Shown: positions 1-7,998, counted from the first letter of the stretch. The stretch: 64,000 nucleotides of DNA from Mucilaginibacter sp. (GCF_025359345.1 NZ_JANYGQ010000025.1:124001-188000); one strand, 5' to 3'. Program-made: numbers and translations. Notes: generated by a model not told the origin, from the letters alone.

Positions 1-144
1 AAAGCGATATGGCAGACAATCCTTGATAAACAAAGGAAATGGCTTTTAGAAAAGAACGGTTTGGAACCCGGTTTAAATGAAGATATTGTCCGGAAGCAAC
101 TCCAGTATCTTGACCTGGAAGAAGAGCGGTTGATGTTCATCTAA
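1..144 (+). CDS. C-terminal end of a probable CPA1 Na+/H+ antiporter (partial)
   Basis: Frame 1 is open from the first base to a TAA at 142-144 and gives 47 residues. The tail is charged and helical and ends in LDLEEERLMFI. An 'LDLEE-R' ending after a basic helix is typical of the cytoplasmic tail of bacterial CPA1 (NhaP-type) sodium/proton antiporters, which is the basis for the call; no transmembrane part is inside the window. The gene converges on the AraC gene with only 20 bases between the stops, and I see no hairpin there. Identity is an inference from a short tail and could be wrong. Confidence 0.5.
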   Translation, partial: KAIWQTILDKQRKWLLEKNGLEPGLNEDIVRKQLQYLDLEEERLMFI

Positions 145-164
145 CATTGATGCCAGAATCAATT

Positions 165-1061
165 TCAGTTCAGGAACTTTTCCCGGTACTCCGTCGGTGT
201 CAGTCCGACCTCTTTTTTAAATAACCGTGAAAAATACGGCGGGTTTTCGAAACCTAATTGGTAAGCTGTTTCTGCCACGGTTTTATCGGTACTCATCAAA
301 ATATTTTTTGCTTCTTTTACCAAAGCAATGTGAATATGTTCGAGAGCTGCCTTTCCGTTCTCCTGCCTGAGCAGGTCGCTCAGGTACCGTGCAGATAATG
401 ACAATTGCGATGCCATGTATGTTACTGTAGGCAACCCGTTTTTTTCCAGGTTCCCGGATTCAAAATAGCACTTCAATATTTCCGAGAACCTGGAGGTTAT
501 GGTTCCGGATAATACCGCCCGGTTCAAAAACTGACGCTTGTAGAACCTTTGTGCGTATTTCAATATTGACTCAATATGAGACAGCATGATGTCTTTACTG
601 TAATCATCCTGATTATTATTGTACTCATGACGGATCTTATCGAAAACGTCCCAGATGATCTCTTCTTCCTTCGGTGACAAATGCAATGCCTCGTTGGCCT
701 CGTAGTCAAAATAACCGTATTTTTTTATGGCTTCATGAAGCGGATGTCCTATAAGGTAATCTTCATCGATGTAAATCATAAAACCGCGCTCTGTCAGCTC
801 CAGGTCATTCATGCGGATAATCTGGTTAGGCTTGAGAAAGAACATGGAGCCGTTGTCATGATCATATTTCGTTTTTCCGTACATCACCGTACCTGACTTG
901 ATCTTTTTCAAAGCGATCTTGTAAAAACCCATGGTGAATTCCGTATGCGCGAAAACACAGCCTCTGATATCGTCAAAGGTGACCAGCCCGAGCAAGGGGT
1001 TTTCCGGAGGCGGAAATCCATTGATCGTGTATAATTCAGCGATTGTCTGAAAATGTTTCAT
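165..1061 (-). CDS. AraC-family transcriptional regulator
   Basis: 298 residues from an ATG at 1061. The N-terminal ~170 residues look like a cupin-type sensing domain, and the C-terminal ~100 carry the two helix-turn-helix motifs of the AraC/XylS family. The second motif is well conserved (AYQLGFENPPYFSRLFKKE, then G-LTPTEYR). Proteins of this build bind DNA as activators or repressors that respond to a small ligand. It lies downstream of the ALDH/SDR/crotonase operon on the same strand but is separated from it by a strong terminator, so it should have its own promoter. By position it is the obvious candidate regulator of that operon. The ligand cannot be read from the sequence. Confidence 0.9.
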   Translation of the reverse strand: MKHFQTIAELYTINGFPPPENPLLGLVTFDDIRGCVFAHTEFTMGFYKIALKKIKSGTVMYGKTKYDHDNGSMFFLKPNQIIRMNDLELTERGFMIYIDEDYLIGHPLHEAIKKYGYFDYEANEALHLSPKEEEIIWDVFDKIRHEYNNNQDDYSKDIMLSHIESILKYAQRFYKRQFLNRAVLSGTITSRFSEILKCYFESGNLEKNGLPTVTYMASQLSLSARYLSDLLRQENGKAALEHIHIALVKEAKNILMSTDKTVAETAYQLGFENPPYFSRLFKKEVGLTPTEYREKFLN

Positions 1062-1154
1062 TTTTTATATGTTAAAGATTATCATTTTTTTACAGATAAA
1101 CTAAAAGTAGTATAACCTATACGTTAAGTGATCCTTAGATTGTGGCATTAAAGA

Positions 1155-1184
1155 GAAAACCCCGCCAAAACCAGCGGGGTTTTC
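1155..1184 (-). terminator. Intrinsic terminator of the ALDH operon
   Basis: An 11-bp perfect stem (GAAAACCCCGC paired with GCGGGGTTTTC) with an 8-base loop. It lies 20 bases past the aldehyde dehydrogenase stop on the minus strand. The stem base itself provides the U-run. It separates the operon from the AraC gene. Confidence 0.85.
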
Positions 1185-1204
1185 CTGACCTATCAATATA
1201 AGGG

Positions 1205-2560
1205 TTATATCATCGATAGCACCGCAGCGATCTTTTCATCGCTATGCGGCGAATACCTGAAATCAGGCTCATTGGAAACAGGTTTTTTAAGTACGCTCTT
1301 GTAATGGGAGAAAGAACGGAATCCCGCTTCACCATGGTAGTTACCTATCCCGCTGTTTCCAACGCCGCCAAAGGGCAATGCGCCGTTGGCCAGGTGCATG
1401 ATCGTTTCATTGATCGCGCCACCACCGAAGGAAACCTCAGATAATACTTGTTGCGTAGCCGTGTCGTCAGCTGTAAACAAATACAACGCCAGTGGTTTAG
1501 CCCTTAGCTTGATCTCCTCGATAATGTCATCCAGGTTTTCAAAGGACATCACAGGCATCAGGGGGCCGAAGATCTCATCCTGCATGATCTTGTCCTCCCA
1601 GGTAACATTGGTCATCACAGTAGGCTCAATGATGCGGCCTTCAATATCATAGCTGCCGCCTAAGATCACTTTTTGCTGATCGATCATGCCGACCAGACGC
1701 TCCGTATTTTCCACGGTTATAATGTTCGCAAAATTATTGTTCTCTATGCGGTAGTCCGCCCTGATGATCTCCTCTTTTACTAATTCCAGGAATTGCGCCT
1801 CTACCGTATGGTGAACATAAATATAGTCCGGCGCGATACAAGTTTGCCCGCCATTGATAAATTTCCCCCAAACCAGCTTTCTGGCTGCATTCTGCAGATC
1901 TGCATCCGGCAATACGATTGCCGGGCTTTTTCCGCCTAATTCCAGGGTTACCGGGGTCAGGTGCTTAGCTGCTGCCTGGTAAACGATCTTGCCGACCGGC
2001 ACGCTGCCTGTAAAAAATATCTTATCGAATTGTTGTTCCAGGAGGGCATTGGTTTCCACCCGTCCGCCTTCAACTACTACAAAATACGCGGGATCGAAAT
2101 TATTGTTGATTAATGCTGCCATCAGTTTGCTGCAATGTTCAGTCTGACGGCTCGGCTTCAGGATAACGGTACAGCCGGCTGCGAGGGCTGCTACCGCCGG
2201 GGACAGGGTCAGGTTCAAAGGGTAATTCCAGGCACCGATGATCAGGCTGACGCCCAATGGCTCCGGCACGATAAAGCTTTCACCGGGCTGATTGAAACCG
2301 TCTGTCGTTACTGTTTTGATAGCGGCCCACTCTGCCAGATTTTTCAAAGCGTCGTCAATTTCCTGGTGAATGATAAATAACTCGGTGACAATATTCTCAA
2401 AAGTGCCCTTTCCGAAATCTTTAAATACAGCTTCATTTAGCTGAACGGTATTTTCTTTCAGGATACCCTTTAATTTAGTTAACTGGGCTATCCTGAATGC
2501 TACGGGTTTGGTTGCATTACTGTTAAAATAATCCCGCTGTGCTTTTACTAATTCTTCCAT
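1205..2560 (-). CDS. NAD(P)-dependent aldehyde dehydrogenase (class 3 type)
   Basis: 451 residues, the short length of class 3 (ALDH3-like) enzymes that lack the extra N-terminal part of classical ALDHs. The catalytic cysteine is in GGQTCIAPDY (about C241) and the general-base glutamate in TLELGGKSP (about E207). The 'GAWNYPLNL' and 'GSVPVGK' cofactor-binding motifs are also present. It oxidises aldehydes to acids, probably medium- to long-chain or aromatic ones as is usual for this class; the substrate is not visible. It is last in a minus-strand operon after a crotonase-like gene and an SDR, spaced 56 bp from the SDR. Together the three could handle a carbonyl or fatty aldehyde stress substrate. 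Confidence 0.93.
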   Translation of the reverse strand: MEELVKAQRDYFNSNATKPVAFRIAQLTKLKGILKENTVQLNEAVFKDFGKGTFENIVTELFIIHQEIDDALKNLAEWAAIKTVTTDGFNQPGESFIVPEPLGVSLIIGAWNYPLNLTLSPAVAALAAGCTVILKPSRQTEHCSKLMAALINNNFDPAYFVVVEGGRVETNALLEQQFDKIFFTGSVPVGKIVYQAAAKHLTPVTLELGGKSPAIVLPDADLQNAARKLVWGKFINGGQTCIAPDYIYVHHTVEAQFLELVKEEIIRADYRIENNNFANIITVENTERLVGMIDQQKVILGGSYDIEGRIIEPTVMTNVTWEDKIMQDEIFGPLMPVMSFENLDDIIEEIKLRAKPLALYLFTADDTATQQVLSEVSFGGGAINETIMHLANGALPFGGVGNSGIGNYHGEAGFRSFSHYKSVLKKPVSNEPDFRYSPHSDEKIAAVLSMI

Positions 2561-2616
2561 GTTGTGCTGATTAAACCGGCCAGGCCGGTGATGTTTCTTT
2601 TAATAATTGATGTGGT

Positions 2617-3411
2617 TTACTTCAGGTCTTTCATGATGGAACCTTCATACATCTTCGGTGCATAATTTTGAAGGAACACGATCATTCCGGACATTTTACC
2701 AACCGGGTTAAGCATTTTAGGCTCTTTAGTGGCGATCAGTTTTTCCATTGCGGCAACCACAGCCTCAGGGCCCGGTGCGGCCTCCATGCTTTTCTGTGCA
2801 TTGGTATTAACTTTATTCCTAAAAGTATCATAATCCGAAATATTGCCTTTTGCGCCCTCTGAATGCTCGCCAAGACCTGTTTTGAACCATAGCGGCTCGA
2901 TCATGCTGACATTGACATTAAACTGCTTCAGTTCGAACCGGAGCGATTTGAAATATCCTTCGAGCGCGTGTTTTGAAGCTGTGTAATAAGACAATCCCGG
3001 AGGGCCGATGAGCCCGACAATGGAACTGATGGTAATGATCTGTCCTGACCTTTGCTTTCTGAATATGGGTAGTAAGGCGTTGGTAATATTAACGGTACCC
3101 CAGAAATTGGTTTCGAACTGTTTTCTTCCCAGTTCCACCGGCGTTTCCTCCGCAAGGCCCATCAGCATATAACCCGCATTATTCACGAGTACGTCGATCT
3201 TGCTTGCTACCTGAGACAGTTCTTTCTGGAATGTACTGATCGAATTAGGATCTGCGATATCCAGCGCCAGCAATTTAAAAGGTACTTTACCTGCGTATTT
3301 CTGTGGTTCCCGGCTGGTGCCAATCACGTTGAACCCTTTTTTGTGTAAGTTGTTGGCTAACAACAGGCCAAATCCTGAGGATGCGCCTGTAATTAAAATC
3401 GTTTTTTTCAT
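2617..3411 (-). CDS. Short-chain dehydrogenase/reductase (SDR), paralog of the gene at 5693
   Basis: 264 residues, a classical SDR. The nucleotide-binding motif TGASSGFG is at residues 8-15, NNAG at 77-80, the catalytic serine around 129-130, and the Y-x3-K pair is YTASK (Y143, K147). It begins with the same residues MKKTILITGASSGFG as the SDR at 5693, and the two align over their whole length with few gaps, so they are recent paralogs. It sits between the secreted crotonase-like gene (60 bp upstream) and the ALDH gene. The reaction is an NAD(P)-dependent alcohol/ketone oxidoreduction; the substrate is unknown. Confidence 0.93.
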   Translation of the reverse strand: MKKTILITGASSGFGLLLANNLHKKGFNVIGTSREPQKYAGKVPFKLLALDIADPNSISTFQKELSQVASKIDVLVNNAGYMLMGLAEETPVELGRKQFETNFWGTVNITNALLPIFRKQRSGQIITISSIVGLIGPPGLSYYTASKHALEGYFKSLRFELKQFNVNVSMIEPLWFKTGLGEHSEGAKGNISDYDTFRNKVNTNAQKSMEAAPGPEAVVAAMEKLIATKEPKMLNPVGKMSGMIVFLQNYAPKMYEGSIMKDLK

Positions 3412-3471
3412 TTGAATTTTATTTAAGCTTCATGCTGTTGCATTGCTGCATCCCAGCCTGATGGTTTATGA

Positions 3472-4386
3472 TTATTTTTTTTGTAATTGCTTGTTGGCTT
3501 CACCGATATAGTAACCCATATTTTTCTCCACCTTCAGGGGGCCAACATCATTCAGCATCTTTCCCAATACAGGAATACGGAGGTAAAGGCCGGGCCACGA
3601 TAATGATTTCTGAAATTCAATTTGAGAATTCAGGATTTCTGATTCTGTTGGAGAAGCAGTTGCATTGATCTGCTGTTTAACCGTAATCAAAGCTGTTTTA
3701 TCAAAAGTTGCGATGCGCCTGGCCAGGCCTAAAACAAAACTGTCCAACTGATTGTCGGGTATAGCCCGTGTTATCCAGCCGTATCGTTCGGCCACATCCG
3801 CGGTATAGTCGTCAGCGCTGATCAATATTTCCAATGCGCGGTCCCTGCCGGTTAGCCTGGGTAATTGATTGGTGCTGCCGCCACCCGGGAAAAGTCCTAC
3901 ACCAACCTCCGGTTGATTGAACACCGCCAGTTCTTTGCTGGCATAACGCAGATCAAAGGCAAGTGCCAGTTCATCGCCGCCGCCCTGGGTACGCCCCCTG
4001 ATGGAAGCAATGGTGATAAAAGGGGCTTTGGCAAGGTTTGTCACCAGCTCCACCCAAAGCGGTTTGCCATCCGCGCCTGTTTGCTTAACAAAATTCGGAA
4101 ACTGGCCAAGGTCAAAATGGTTGTAAAAATAACCGGCTACATCGCTGGAAAATATGACCACTTTAATGCGCTCATCCTTGCTTAATTCTTTAACGGTCTC
4201 GTTAAGGCTGGAGATCGTTTCGGGGATTATAACGTTCACCGGCCCGTTGGCAAACTTTACTTTACAAATTTCAGGGGTCAGGTGCTCAATGCTGATGGTT
4301 GATTTCGCCGGTTCCTGCGCGTTAGCCGAATTGATGAATAGCAGTGCTGCAAATAGTACGCTAATGGTTTTTTTTAAGTTTTTCAT
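3472..4386 (-). CDS. Crotonase-fold (enoyl-CoA hydratase/isomerase) protein with a signal peptide
   Basis: 304 residues. Residues 1-23 form a clean signal peptide ending in SANAQ, after which a crotonase fold begins. The oxyanion-hole segment (IRGRTQGGGDELALA), the PEVGVGLFPGGGST loop and GRDRALEIL give the glutamate positions used by hydratases. Ordinary crotonases are cytoplasmic because their CoA substrate is, so an exported one is odd. Either the signal is real and the protein works on something else in the periplasm, or the fold has been reused. It is first gene of the operon crotonase-SDR-ALDH. The start is an ATG, and no shorter start would keep the fold and lose the signal peptide cleanly. 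Confidence 0.85.
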   Translation of the reverse strand: MKNLKKTISVLFAALLFINSANAQEPAKSTISIEHLTPEICKVKFANGPVNVIIPETISSLNETVKELSKDERIKVVIFSSDVAGYFYNHFDLGQFPNFVKQTGADGKPLWVELVTNLAKAPFITIASIRGRTQGGGDELALAFDLRYASKELAVFNQPEVGVGLFPGGGSTNQLPRLTGRDRALEILISADDYTADVAERYGWITRAIPDNQLDSFVLGLARRIATFDKTALITVKQQINATASPTESEILNSQIEFQKSLSWPGLYLRIPVLGKMLNDVGPLKVEKNMGYYIGEANKQLQKK

Positions 4387-4956
4387 GTTTTAAAGTGTTT
4401 TTTTTTAATGTGGATGCAGGTCAAACTCCAGAAATGGTGTCAGCATGGCTTTTAGCTTAATTAGCTTTCTCCCCCGGCTGTGCAATTGAAAATCCCGAAA
4501 TTTCCGCCATGATCCACATCGTTAATTACTGCGACAAAATTAGATGACGGCGATTACGCCTGAGGTATACAAATGTGGGAGGATGTTATACATTTTGACG
4601 TTTCACAAATTATGTGCTTGGTTATGGCCTTGCTTTAACCACTAAAATGTGTTTGTCATTAGAGTTGATGAAAAAATCTTTTTATCTGTATAGAACAATA
4701 CAGAATGCAACTTGCACCACTTCCCGAAAGTAGATTGTACCTATTTCTACAGACGGAACGCTGTCTAATCTTTATCAAGCGCTTAAGGAAAGCGCAGCTG
4801 TTGATCGCCGGAGGCTGTACATTTTTTATTTACACTCCCAATGCGCCGCCCGCCAATCAATTGATCGCCAACGGCGTGCTCACAAAACATTTCTATACAT
4901 AATCTAAAGCTTTTTTCAAATGGTGTCTTTTACAGAGAAAAATAATTACGATTTAA
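4387..4956. other. Intergenic region between divergent crotonase and TetR genes; no gene seen
   Basis: About 570 bases between divergently transcribed genes, too long for promoters alone. A 65-codon frame at 4705-4902 has no plausible start context and no recognisable family. The segment 4790-4900 has a locally higher GC content, so a decayed gene remnant is possible but not shown. I could not find a copy of the TetR operator on the crotonase side. Confidence 0.5.
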
Positions 4957-4987
4957 TTTGTATCAAATGATACAATATGTATCTTTG
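4957..4987 (+). promoter_or_regulatory. tetR promoter with a built-in operator
   Basis: A -33 box TTTG (4957-4960) and a perfect -7 box TATCTTTG (4980-4987) are 19 bases apart, which matches the Bacteroidota promoter pattern TTTG-N19-21-TAnnTTTG. The inverted repeat TTGTATCA-AA-TGATACAA (4958-4975) overlaps the -33 box and fills most of the spacer, so a bound TetR dimer would block RNA polymerase. The -7 box ends only 8 bases before the tetR ATG, which implies a nearly leaderless transcript. Confidence 0.85.
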
Positions 4988-4995
4988 CCTCAGCA

Positions 4996-5574
4996 ATGGC
5001 AGGAAGAAATAAGATATATAACGAAGAAGAGGCGCTTGATAAGGCAATCGGCGTATTTTGGGAAAAAGGTTATGAGAATGCTTCTTCCAGGGATCTACAA
5101 AAAGCCATGGGCATAGGAATGGGAAGTTTTTACTTGGCTTACAAAGGTGGAAAGCAGGAATTGTTCATTAAATCAATGGATCGTTTTTTTTCTGTTTATC
5201 CGACGCATGCCTTATCCATGTTGAAAACGATTGAGAATCCGGTAGAGGTCATTCGTCAGTATTACTATGTTATGGCAGATCCAAACGGTCAGTTCCGGCA
5301 ATTTGGCTGCTATTTCAGCAATGCGATTATCCAGATCGCTGATCCAGATTTAAAGAATACGGCTATTGGCCATGTGGTGACTGTCGCTAACGCGTTTTCA
5401 GCGGCGCTTCTGCGGGCTAAGGAAGCCGGTATTATTCAACCGACGATCCCCCAGGAAATGTGGAACATATATTTGCTTAATTTATGGACAGGCCTCAATA
5501 CGGCAAAATTTATAGAGAAAGATGTATCTAAAATGAAAGCAGTGATTGACTTTAGTTTAAGGGTTTTTGAATAA
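4996..5574 (+). CDS. TetR/AcrR-family repressor
   Basis: 192 residues, standard TetR length. The N-terminal helix-turn-helix covers about residues 8-50 (the recognition part reads SRDLQKAMGIGMGSFYLAY), followed by an all-helical ligand and dimerisation domain with a TetR_C-like ending. The start at 4996 gives the usual family opening MAGRNKIY. It is followed by two SDR genes on the same strand. An operator palindrome lies in its own promoter, and the same core half-sites recur between tetR and the first SDR. So it most likely represses itself and the SDR pair, released by the substrate or a related electrophile. The ligand is unknown. Confidence 0.93.
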   Translation: MAGRNKIYNEEEALDKAIGVFWEKGYENASSRDLQKAMGIGMGSFYLAYKGGKQELFIKSMDRFFSVYPTHALSMLKTIENPVEVIRQYYYVMADPNGQFRQFGCYFSNAIIQIADPDLKNTAIGHVVTVANAFSAALLRAKEAGIIQPTIPQEMWNIYLLNLWTGLNTAKFIEKDVSKMKAVIDFSLRVFE

Positions 5575-5584
5575 ACCTTTTTTT

Positions 5585-5620
5585 TGATCTAAATTGTATC
5601 AATTGATACAATTTAGATCA
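5585..5620. promoter_or_regulatory. Perfect 36-bp palindrome with the TetR operator core
   Basis: The left arm is TGATCTAAATTGTATCAA and the right arm is its exact reverse complement, with no unpaired centre. The middle 18 bp are TTGTATCA-AT-TGATACAA, the same half-sites as the operator in the tetR promoter with a different two-base centre. It begins 10 bp after the tetR stop and ends 72 bp before the first SDR. It can serve as the operator of the SDR genes. A possible overlapping promoter is TTTG at 5583-5586 with TACAATTT at 5607-5614, but that -7 box is poor. Confidence 0.85.
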
Positions 5621-5692
5621 ACGATGAAATCAGGTAAATGACAGGACGAAACGCATAAAGATTTATACAGATCAAATAAAAATTTAATAATT

Positions 5693-6502
5693 ATGAAAAA
5701 GACAATTTTAATTACAGGAGCATCATCAGGATTTGGTTTGATGCTTGCCAATGACCTTCAGCAAAAAGGGTTTAACGTGATCGGCACAAGCCGTGAGCCA
5801 GAAAAGTACAAAGGGAAATTCGCTTTTAAACTTTTGCGTCTGGATATTTCTGACGACGCGTCTATTGCCTTTGCCCGGGAGCTTTCTGCTGAAACACAAA
5901 AAGTGGATGTATTGGTAAACAATGCAGGTTATATGGTTACAGGTATTGCCGAAGAAACTCCCGTTGAAGTCGGAAGGCAACAATTTGAAACAAACTTTTG
6001 GGGTACCGTTAAAGTAACCAATGCTTTGCTGCCTATTTTCAGAAAACAAAAATCTGGTCAGATCATCACGGTAAGTTCTATCGTAGGCCTGATAGGCCCG
6101 CCAAACCTTTCTTATTATTCTGCCTCTAAACACGCTGTTGAAGGGTATTTCAAATCATTGCGTTTTGAACTAAACCAATTCAATATCAAAGTAAGCGTTG
6201 TAGAACCAATGTGGTTCAAAACCAATCTGGCACACAATGCGGTAACCGTTAAAACAGATGGTATAGCAGACTACAATGCGTACAGACCTAAAGTGAATGC
6301 TTTCACCCAAAAGGGTATTGATGAAGCAGGTTCACCTGACGTGGTAGTCAATACAATTAAAAAACTGATTGATGCAAAAGAGCCAAAATTCAGTAATCCT
6401 GTTGGGAAAATGGCGGGGATGGTATTGTTCCTGCAAAGCTATGCACACAAAATGTTCGAGGGTTCTGTATTGAAAGACGTAGCATCGGCACTTAAAAAAT
6501 AA
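5693..6502 (+). CDS. Short-chain dehydrogenase/reductase (SDR), first gene after tetR
   Basis: 269 residues, a classical SDR. It has TGASSGFG at residues 8-15, NNAG in the segment DVLVNNAGY, SS at about 128-129, and YSASK as the catalytic Y142-x3-K146. It is nearly colinear with the SDR at 2617-3411, including the same GTSREP-KY segment after the second strand, where the coenzyme preference is set; the arginine suggests NADP(H). It is 118 bp after tetR with the 36-bp operator between, and 41 bp before the next SDR, so the two SDR genes probably form an operon repressed by the TetR protein. Confidence 0.93.
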   Translation: MKKTILITGASSGFGLMLANDLQQKGFNVIGTSREPEKYKGKFAFKLLRLDISDDASIAFARELSAETQKVDVLVNNAGYMVTGIAEETPVEVGRQQFETNFWGTVKVTNALLPIFRKQKSGQIITVSSIVGLIGPPNLSYYSASKHAVEGYFKSLRFELNQFNIKVSVVEPMWFKTNLAHNAVTVKTDGIADYNAYRPKVNAFTQKGIDEAGSPDVVVNTIKKLIDAKEPKFSNPVGKMAGMVLFLQSYAHKMFEGSVLKDVASALKK

Positions 6503-6543
6503 ATATCAGGGAAAATTTCTTATAAAAATCATAACAGTAAAAA

Positions 6544-7293
6544 ATGAATATTACAAACAAAACAGTCCTGATCACTGGTGGTGGATCAGGAATAGGTTTC
6601 GAAATTGCAAAATTGCTTTCAGCGCAAGGAAACAAAGTAATACTGGTAGGCAGAACAGCAAGTAAATTACAGGAAGCAGTAAAAAATATAGACAATGCAG
6701 TCGCTATTGCCGCGGACATTAACAGCGAAAGCGATGTGAAAAAATTAATTGCACAGGTTTCGGCAGAATATCCGGAACTAAGTGTTTTGATCAATAACGC
6801 CGGACGTGCGTTTGCATACACACACGCTGAAAACGCAGATGCTTTTTCAAAAGCAACGGAAGAGTTTGCTACTAATTATTTTTCATTGATCCGGCTGACC
6901 GAAGGGTTTCTTCCACTTCTTAAAGCTCAGGACGAAGCAGCCATCGTTAATGTTACTTCTATAGTGGGCTACTTGCCCTCGGCAGCTACACCATCCTATT
7001 CAGACAGCAAGGCTGCGGCACGTTCCTACACCCTTTCTTTACGCCATACTTTGGCCCAGGACACCAATATCAAAGTTTTTGAATTAATGCCGCCTTTGGT
7101 AAACACCGAGTTCTCCAGAGAAATAGGCGGTGAAGAATTTGGTATGTCTCCGGTAACGGTGGCTGAAGAATTTTTAGAAGGCGTTCGTACAGATGACTAT
7201 GAGATCAAGGTAGGCCAAACTGCTGGTTTGAGACAATTGTACCTTTCTGATCCCCAGGCGGCATTCAATGCTATCAACCAGGTTGCACACTAA
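6544..7293 (+). CDS. Short-chain dehydrogenase/reductase, DltE-like
   Basis: 249 residues. It has TGGGSGIG at residues 11-18, NNAG near 84-87, and YSDSK as the catalytic Y152-x3-K156. The opening (TVLITGGGSGIGFEIAK-L) and the C-terminal ending resemble the DltE-like SDR subgroup common in Bacteroidota and Firmicutes. It is clearly different from the two paralogs in this window. It follows the TetR-linked SDR with a 41-bp gap. The substrate is unknown. Past its stop there is an abrupt change to gene-poor sequence. Confidence 0.92.
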   Translation: MNITNKTVLITGGGSGIGFEIAKLLSAQGNKVILVGRTASKLQEAVKNIDNAVAIAADINSESDVKKLIAQVSAEYPELSVLINNAGRAFAYTHAENADAFSKATEEFATNYFSLIRLTEGFLPLLKAQDEAAIVNVTSIVGYLPSAATPSYSDSKAAARSYTLSLRHTLAQDTNIKVFELMPPLVNTEFSREIGGEEFGMSPVTVAEEFLEGVRTDDYEIKVGQTAGLRQLYLSDPQAAFNAINQVAH

Positions 7294-7500
7294 TACTAAA
7301 AAAAATAAAATGAAAGCAATTAAATATTTAATGCTGATGTCGCCACCAATTAAAATGACTTGTTTATTTACATTATCAACGCATTCAAATAAAATAGCCC
7401 CCGGTTCAGTTTTCGCTATGACATATATCGGCTTTTGTTTTAACCCCATTTTAATCAATAGTTTTTTAACATCAGAATCAGTCAGTTGTGGTACTGGCAT
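7174..7500 (-). CDS. Possible small protein, probably a 3'-truncated gene
   Basis: An ATG at 7500 preceded by the A-rich leader typical here (AAAAAACAACAAATAACTATT) opens a frame whose first ~55 residues look like real protein: MPVPQLTDSDVKKLLIKMG, then an acidic/hydrophobic strand pattern ending in QVILIGGD. After that the frame runs antisense through the end of the SDR gene at 7293 and loses any protein-like look. On the other strand, 7310-7345 looks like the start of a different gene (MKAIKYLMLM) that stops making sense at the same point. I read this as two gene ends joined by a deletion or rearrangement near 7340. Family not recognised. Confidence 0.3.
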   Translation of the reverse strand: MPVPQLTDSDVKKLLIKMGLKQKPIYVIAKTEPGAILFECVDNVNKQVILIGGDISIKYLIAFILFFLVLVCNLVDSIECRLGIRKVQLSQTSSLAYLDLIVICTNAF

Positions 7501-7837
7501 AATAGTTATTTGTTGTTTTTTCTAATGTAGTCGTTTACGAAAGATTTATGTTATTAAATTGAACGAATTGTATTTAACATTATAATTATAATCACGAATT
7601 AATGTCAGGAGCGAAAAAAAATTGTCCTTGCTATCTGTTTTATACTTTTAATTATATTAATTGCGGTTCGAAGTAAAAAATAGGGCATTCATTTATGCAA
7701 GCAAAGCTTATAATGATACCAAGTAATTAGAAATGAAACAGTTTTTATTTAAAATACATTAGATTTAGGCAGCACTATTGCTGTCAATCAAATCATTAGT
7801 CATCATTTTTCATCTTTAATCTGCATGGGTTGATTCT

Positions 7838-7987
7838 ATGAAAACGCTCTATGCAACACGTTTAAATGGAATAATTATAAAACCAAGTCCGCTAATAATC
7901 TTAAATCATGTAGAAAAAGGTTCGAAATTTGTACAGGCAGGGCGACTTAAAGCGATACCAAGTAAAAGCCTCTTCAAAGAAATTTGA
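7838..7987 (+). CDS. Small ORF of 49 codons (doubtful)
   Basis: ATG at 7838 to TGA at 7985-7987, encoding a basic peptide that ends in KFVQAGRLKAIPSKSLFKEI. Its last codons lie inside the stem of the terminator at 7964-7998. A shortened relative of the same ending, FMQAKLIMIPSN, can be read at about 7693-7731. It may be the 3' remnant of a larger gene or a real short peptide; the family is not recognised. The main support is that a strong terminator must follow something transcribed. Confidence 0.25.
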   Translation: MKTLYATRLNGIIIKPSPLIILNHVEKGSKFVQAGRLKAIPSKSLFKEI

Positions 7988-7998
7988 AGAGGCTTTTT
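7964..7998 (+). terminator. Strong intrinsic terminator
   Basis: A 15-bp perfect stem AAAAGCCTCTTCAAA / TTTGAAGAGGCTTTT closed by a GAAA tetraloop and followed by T. The symmetric A and T runs would let it work in both directions, though no gene ends close to it on the minus strand. What it terminates on the plus strand is unclear; the short ORF at 7838 is the only candidate. Confidence 0.75.

Noticed and set aside
4705..4902. 65-codon plus-strand ORF in the crotonase-tetR gap
   Set aside because: No start context, no recognisable family, and an odd composition; more likely chance or a decayed remnant.
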